Assembly (NCBI RefSeq): GCF_009759665.1
Contig: NZ_WQNE01000021.1
Span: 62,001 to 126,000 of the forward strand
Direction of reading: 5' to 3'
Source of the DNA: Bradyrhizobium cajani
GTDB lineage: Bacteria > Pseudomonadota > Alphaproteobacteria > Rhizobiales > Xanthobacteraceae
Length of the DNA: 64,000 bases
The notes below the pieces were generated by a model. That model was not told the origin of the DNA. It searched no databases and saw only the letters and a list, made by a program, of their open reading frames with translations. The translations under genes were made by a program, and so were the position numbers. Positions 61,751-64,000 of this stretch are shown in pieces (position 1 is the stretch's first letter; the number at the start of each line of letters is the position of its first letter).

Positions 61751-62623
61751 TTAGCGTTGCAGACGCGCGAGCAGGCTCGAAGTATCCCAGCGCTTGCCGC
61801 CCATCTTCTCGACCTCGGCGTAGAACTGGTCGACCAGCGCCGTCACCGGCAGGTTGGCGCCGTTGCGGCGGGCTTCGGCCAGCGCGATCGAGAGGTCCTT
61901 GCGCATCCATTCGACCGCGAAGCCGAAATCGTACTTGCCCTCGTTCATGGTCTTGTAGCGGTTCTCCATCTGCCAGGACTGCGCCGCCCCTTTGGAGATG
62001 GTATCGATCACGTCGGCGACGTCGAGGCCACTCTTTTTGGCGAAGTGGATGCCTTCGGAGAGGCCCTGAACCAGGCCGGCGATGCAGATCTGATTGACCA
62101 TTTTGGTGAGCTGGCCCGAGCCGGCGGGCCCGAGCAGTTTGCACATCCGCGCATAGGCGCCTGTGATGATTGGTTCGGCGCCGGCATAGGCATCCTGCGC
62201 GCCGCCGCACATCACCGTCAGCACGCCGTTCTCGGCCCCGGCCTGGCCGCCGGAGACCGGCGCGTCGATGAACTTGAAGCCGGCCTTGGTGGCGGCCGCA
62301 TCAAGCTCGCGCGCGACCTCGGCAGAGGCGGTGGTGTGGTCGACGAAGGTAGCGCCCTTCTTGATGCCGGCGAAGGCGCCGTCGGCGCCGATCGTGACCG
62401 CGCGCAAATCATTGTCGTTGCCGACGCAGCACATCACGAAATCCTGCCCCTCGGCGGCGGCCTTCGGGGTCGCTGCGGTCTTGCCGCCGAACTTGTCAGC
62501 CCATTCCGTCGCCTTGGCCGCGGTGCGGTTGTAGACGGTGACCTCATGGCCCCCTTTTTTCACGAGGTGTCCGGCCATGGGGAAGCCCATGACGCCGAGA
62601 CCGAGGAAAGCGACTTTAGCCAT
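61751..62623 (-). CDS. Beta-hydroxyacid dehydrogenase (GarR/3-hydroxyisobutyrate dehydrogenase family)
   Basis: 290 residues from MAKVAFLGLGVMG. The NAD(P) loop is GLGVMGFPMAG, the substrate motif is DAPVSGGQAGAENG and the catalytic lysine is in GQLTKMVNQI. The likely reaction is reduction of tartronate semialdehyde or oxidation of 3-hydroxyisobutyrate. I set the start at the ATG beginning the Rossmann fold; a longer upstream frame overlaps the VOC gene on the other strand. Confidence 0.88.
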   Translation of the reverse strand: MAKVAFLGLGVMGFPMAGHLVKKGGHEVTVYNRTAAKATEWADKFGGKTAATPKAAAEGQDFVMCCVGNDNDLRAVTIGADGAFAGIKKGATFVDHTTASAEVARELDAAATKAGFKFIDAPVSGGQAGAENGVLTVMCGGAQDAYAGAEPIITGAYARMCKLLGPAGSGQLTKMVNQICIAGLVQGLSEGIHFAKKSGLDVADVIDTISKGAAQSWQMENRYKTMNEGKYDFGFAVEWMRKDLSIALAEARRNGANLPVTALVDQFYAEVEKMGGKRWDTSSLLARLQR

Positions 62624-62809
62624 GTGTGGTACCTTGTCCGTAGTTTGGGTTTTTACGGTTCTTGCCGGGCGGGGGGCGCCTGGTTCCGCCGTGGCGGCGG
62701 ATTGGGGCGCACCATAAACCCTTGCGGCGGGAGGGCAACGGCTTCGTTTGGCCTCCTCCTGTGCTAGGATGGCGGGGGCAGGCAATTGCATGATCAAGGG
62801 AGTGAAGGC

Positions 62810-63244
62810 ATGGGCGTAAGCGTCGGCGTCCTCGACCATTTCAACATCCGCACCCGCAAGCTGGCTGAGACCGTCCGCTTCTATGAGGACGTGCTGGGCC
62901 TGGAAAACGGGGCCCGGCCGAATTTCGCCTTTCCGGGCGCCTGGATGTACAGCGAGGGCAGGCCGGTGGTGCACCTCGTCGATATTTCGCCGACCTCCGA
63001 GCCACAAAAGCCGGATTCCGGCGTTGTCCATCATGTCGCCTTCGTCAGCAGCGGATTCGACGGCATGAAGCAGCGGCTGACGTCGAAGGGGATGAAGTTC
63101 GAGGCCCGCCAGGTGCCCGGCGGCGATCTCTGGCAGATCTTCGTCCACGACCCCAACGGGGTCATGATCGAGCTCAACTACGAGGCGGCCCGGGAGCAGG
63201 GCGCCGCGCCCGCCGAGAAGGCTGACGATATCGGCCGGCAGTAG
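62810..63244 (+). CDS. VOC (glyoxalase/dioxygenase) superfamily protein
   Basis: About 144 residues from MGVSVGVLDHFNIRT. Metal ligands appear to be H10 (LDHFNI), H in VVHHVAFV and the Glu in GVMIELNYE. KLAETVRFYEDVLGLENG is the usual module opening. Function within the superfamily is undefined. It is divergent from the dehydrogenase. Confidence 0.8.
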   Translation: MGVSVGVLDHFNIRTRKLAETVRFYEDVLGLENGARPNFAFPGAWMYSEGRPVVHLVDISPTSEPQKPDSGVVHHVAFVSSGFDGMKQRLTSKGMKFEARQVPGGDLWQIFVHDPNGVMIELNYEAAREQGAAPAEKADDIGRQ

Positions 63245-63286
63245 CCTTTTGGGCGTTTCCGCTCTAATGGGGCATCCTAAAGCCTT

Positions 63287-63335
63287 GAGCATGATCTGAT
63301 CGGAAGACCGCGACACACGTTTCCGGATCATGCTC
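63287..63335. repeat. Extragenic palindrome of Bradyrhizobium type
   Basis: GAGCATGAT (63287-63295) and ATCATGCTC (63327-63335) are perfect outer arms; CGGAA (63301-63305) and TTCCG (63321-63325) form an inner stem. This shape is, from memory, common between genes in Bradyrhizobium and relatives. It lies just before the Mrp gene. Confidence 0.65.
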
Positions 63336-63352
63336 TGTTCAGGAGATGCGCT

Positions 63353-64000
63353 TTGAGCGTGACGCAGCAACAGGTTCTCGACAGCCTCGCCAGGATCAAG
63401 TCGCCCCGCGGGGTGGCTCTCACCAACGCCAATGTGCTGAGCGCGATCAGCGCGTCTGGCGGCAAGGTATTCTTCTCGATCAATGTCGATGCCGCCGAGG
63501 CGCGGGCCTGGGAGTCCATCCGGGCCGAAGCGGAAGCCGCGGTCCGCGCCATTCCCGGCGTCACCACCGTCATGGTGGCGCTCACCGCCGAACGCAAGCC
63601 GGGCTCCGCGCCGCCGCCGCCGCCGCCAACGCCGAGCCGTGGCGCGCCCGGGGTGCAGCCGGTCCATGCCCACAAGCCGCCGCAGGGCGGCCAATCGCCG
63701 ATGTCGCGGCAGTCGGAAATCCCCGGCGTCGCCGCCGTGATCGCGGTCGCCTCCGGCAAGGGCGGGGTGGGGAAGTCGACCACCGCGCTCAATCTGGCGC
63801 TGGGGCTGCGCGACCTCGGCCTCAAGGTCGGCCTGCTCGATGCCGACATCTACGGCCCCTCGGTGCCGCGGCTGACGGGCCTCCGCGACAAGCCGGAGCT
63901 GAACGCCGAGCGCAAGATGATTCCGCTCCGCCGCTTCGGCCTTGCCATCATGTCGATCGGCTTCCTGGTCGAGGAAGAGACCGCGATGATCTGGCGCGGA
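63353..64000 (+). CDS. Mrp/ApbC family iron-sulfur carrier ATPase (3' end outside window)
   Basis: Partial, 216 codons to the window end. It starts with TTG (AGGAG six bases before), with a GTG two codons later as the alternative. The N-terminal MIP18-like domain (LSVTQQQVLDSLARIK, GVTTVMVALTAE) is followed by a Pro-rich linker and the P-loop domain, with ASGKGGVGKST and LLDADIYGPSVPRL. The CxxC motif that holds the cluster would lie beyond the window. It loads or carries iron-sulfur clusters in the cytoplasm. Confidence 0.9.
   Translation, partial: MSVTQQQVLDSLARIKSPRGVALTNANVLSAISASGGKVFFSINVDAAEARAWESIRAEAEAAVRAIPGVTTVMVALTAERKPGSAPPPPPPTPSRGAPGVQPVHAHKPPQGGQSPMSRQSEIPGVAAVIAVASGKGGVGKSTTALNLALGLRDLGLKVGLLDADIYGPSVPRLTGLRDKPELNAERKMIPLRRFGLAIMSIGFLVEEETAMIWRG

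Noticed and set aside
1..64000. CRISPR arrays, rRNA, tRNA, prophage or intact insertion sequences
   Set aside because: I saw no regularly spaced direct repeats, no cloverleaf or rRNA-like sequence, and no transposase or integrase.

Overview
The window reads as chromosomal DNA of a GC-rich alphaproteobacterium, most likely Bradyrhizobium or a close relative (inference). Supporting signs are a direct-repeat SOS box of the alphaproteobacterial type (GTTC-N7-GTTC) before dinB, TTAA-N7-TTAA sites of the CtrA type, a complete Tad/Flp pilus locus, sugar ABC operons of rhizobial style, and extragenic palindromes of a kind common in that genus. No rRNA, tRNA, CRISPR array or intact insertion sequence was seen.

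Region 1 (about 1-18.1 kb) is an accessory region. It holds a membrane-anchored Ser/Thr kinase, a DUF4424 protein, an exported propeller/NlpC-P60 protein, three caspase-like proteases, a stand-alone DUF4384 protein, an alpha/beta hydrolase and an isoprenylcysteine methyltransferase-like protein. These are followed by a Tae4-like amidase, a frameshifted membrane gene, a metzincin-like protease, an OmpA-domain protein and a YdcF-family protein. The kinase, the first caspase and the small DUF4384 protein appear to share the same C-terminal beta-sandwich type, so the first half may be one envelope-associated kinase/caspase system. This is the best candidate for an undescribed system.

Region 2 (18.3-28.5 kb) is a divergent locus for amino-sugar and cell-wall sugar use. 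Leftward run a BadF/NagK-type kinase, a HutC-type GntR regulator, a SIS deaminase, nagA and a Gfo/Idh/MocA oxidoreductase. Rightward run murQ and a sugar ABC transporter (binding protein, two permeases, ATPase). A GGTA-TC-TACC dyad lies between them.

Region 3 (28.8-31.0 kb) has a VOC protein, a decayed endonuclease/exonuclease/phosphatase gene and SOS-controlled dinB. Region 4 (31.1-41.4 kb) is one long operon: a sugar/polyol ABC transporter with two different ATPases, then dhaL, dhaM, an HPr, a PTS enzyme I, a small regulator and dhaK. The likely logic is uptake of a substrate that ends as dihydroxyacetone, which is phosphorylated through a PEP-driven phosphorelay.

Region 5 (42.0-54.5 kb) is the Tad pilus: two Flp-type pilins, the prepilin peptidase, CpaB, CpaE, CpaF, TadB, TadC, three TadE/TadG-type proteins, the secretin, a lipoprotein and TadD. 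Region 6 (54.5-64 kb) is mostly core: two membrane proteins of unknown role, dusA, a retropepsin-like protease, a DUF1289 protein, a histidine kinase with a CtrA-type site upstream, an NhaD-type antiporter, a beta-hydroxyacid dehydrogenase, a VOC protein and the 5' part of an Mrp/ApbC ATPase cut by the window end.
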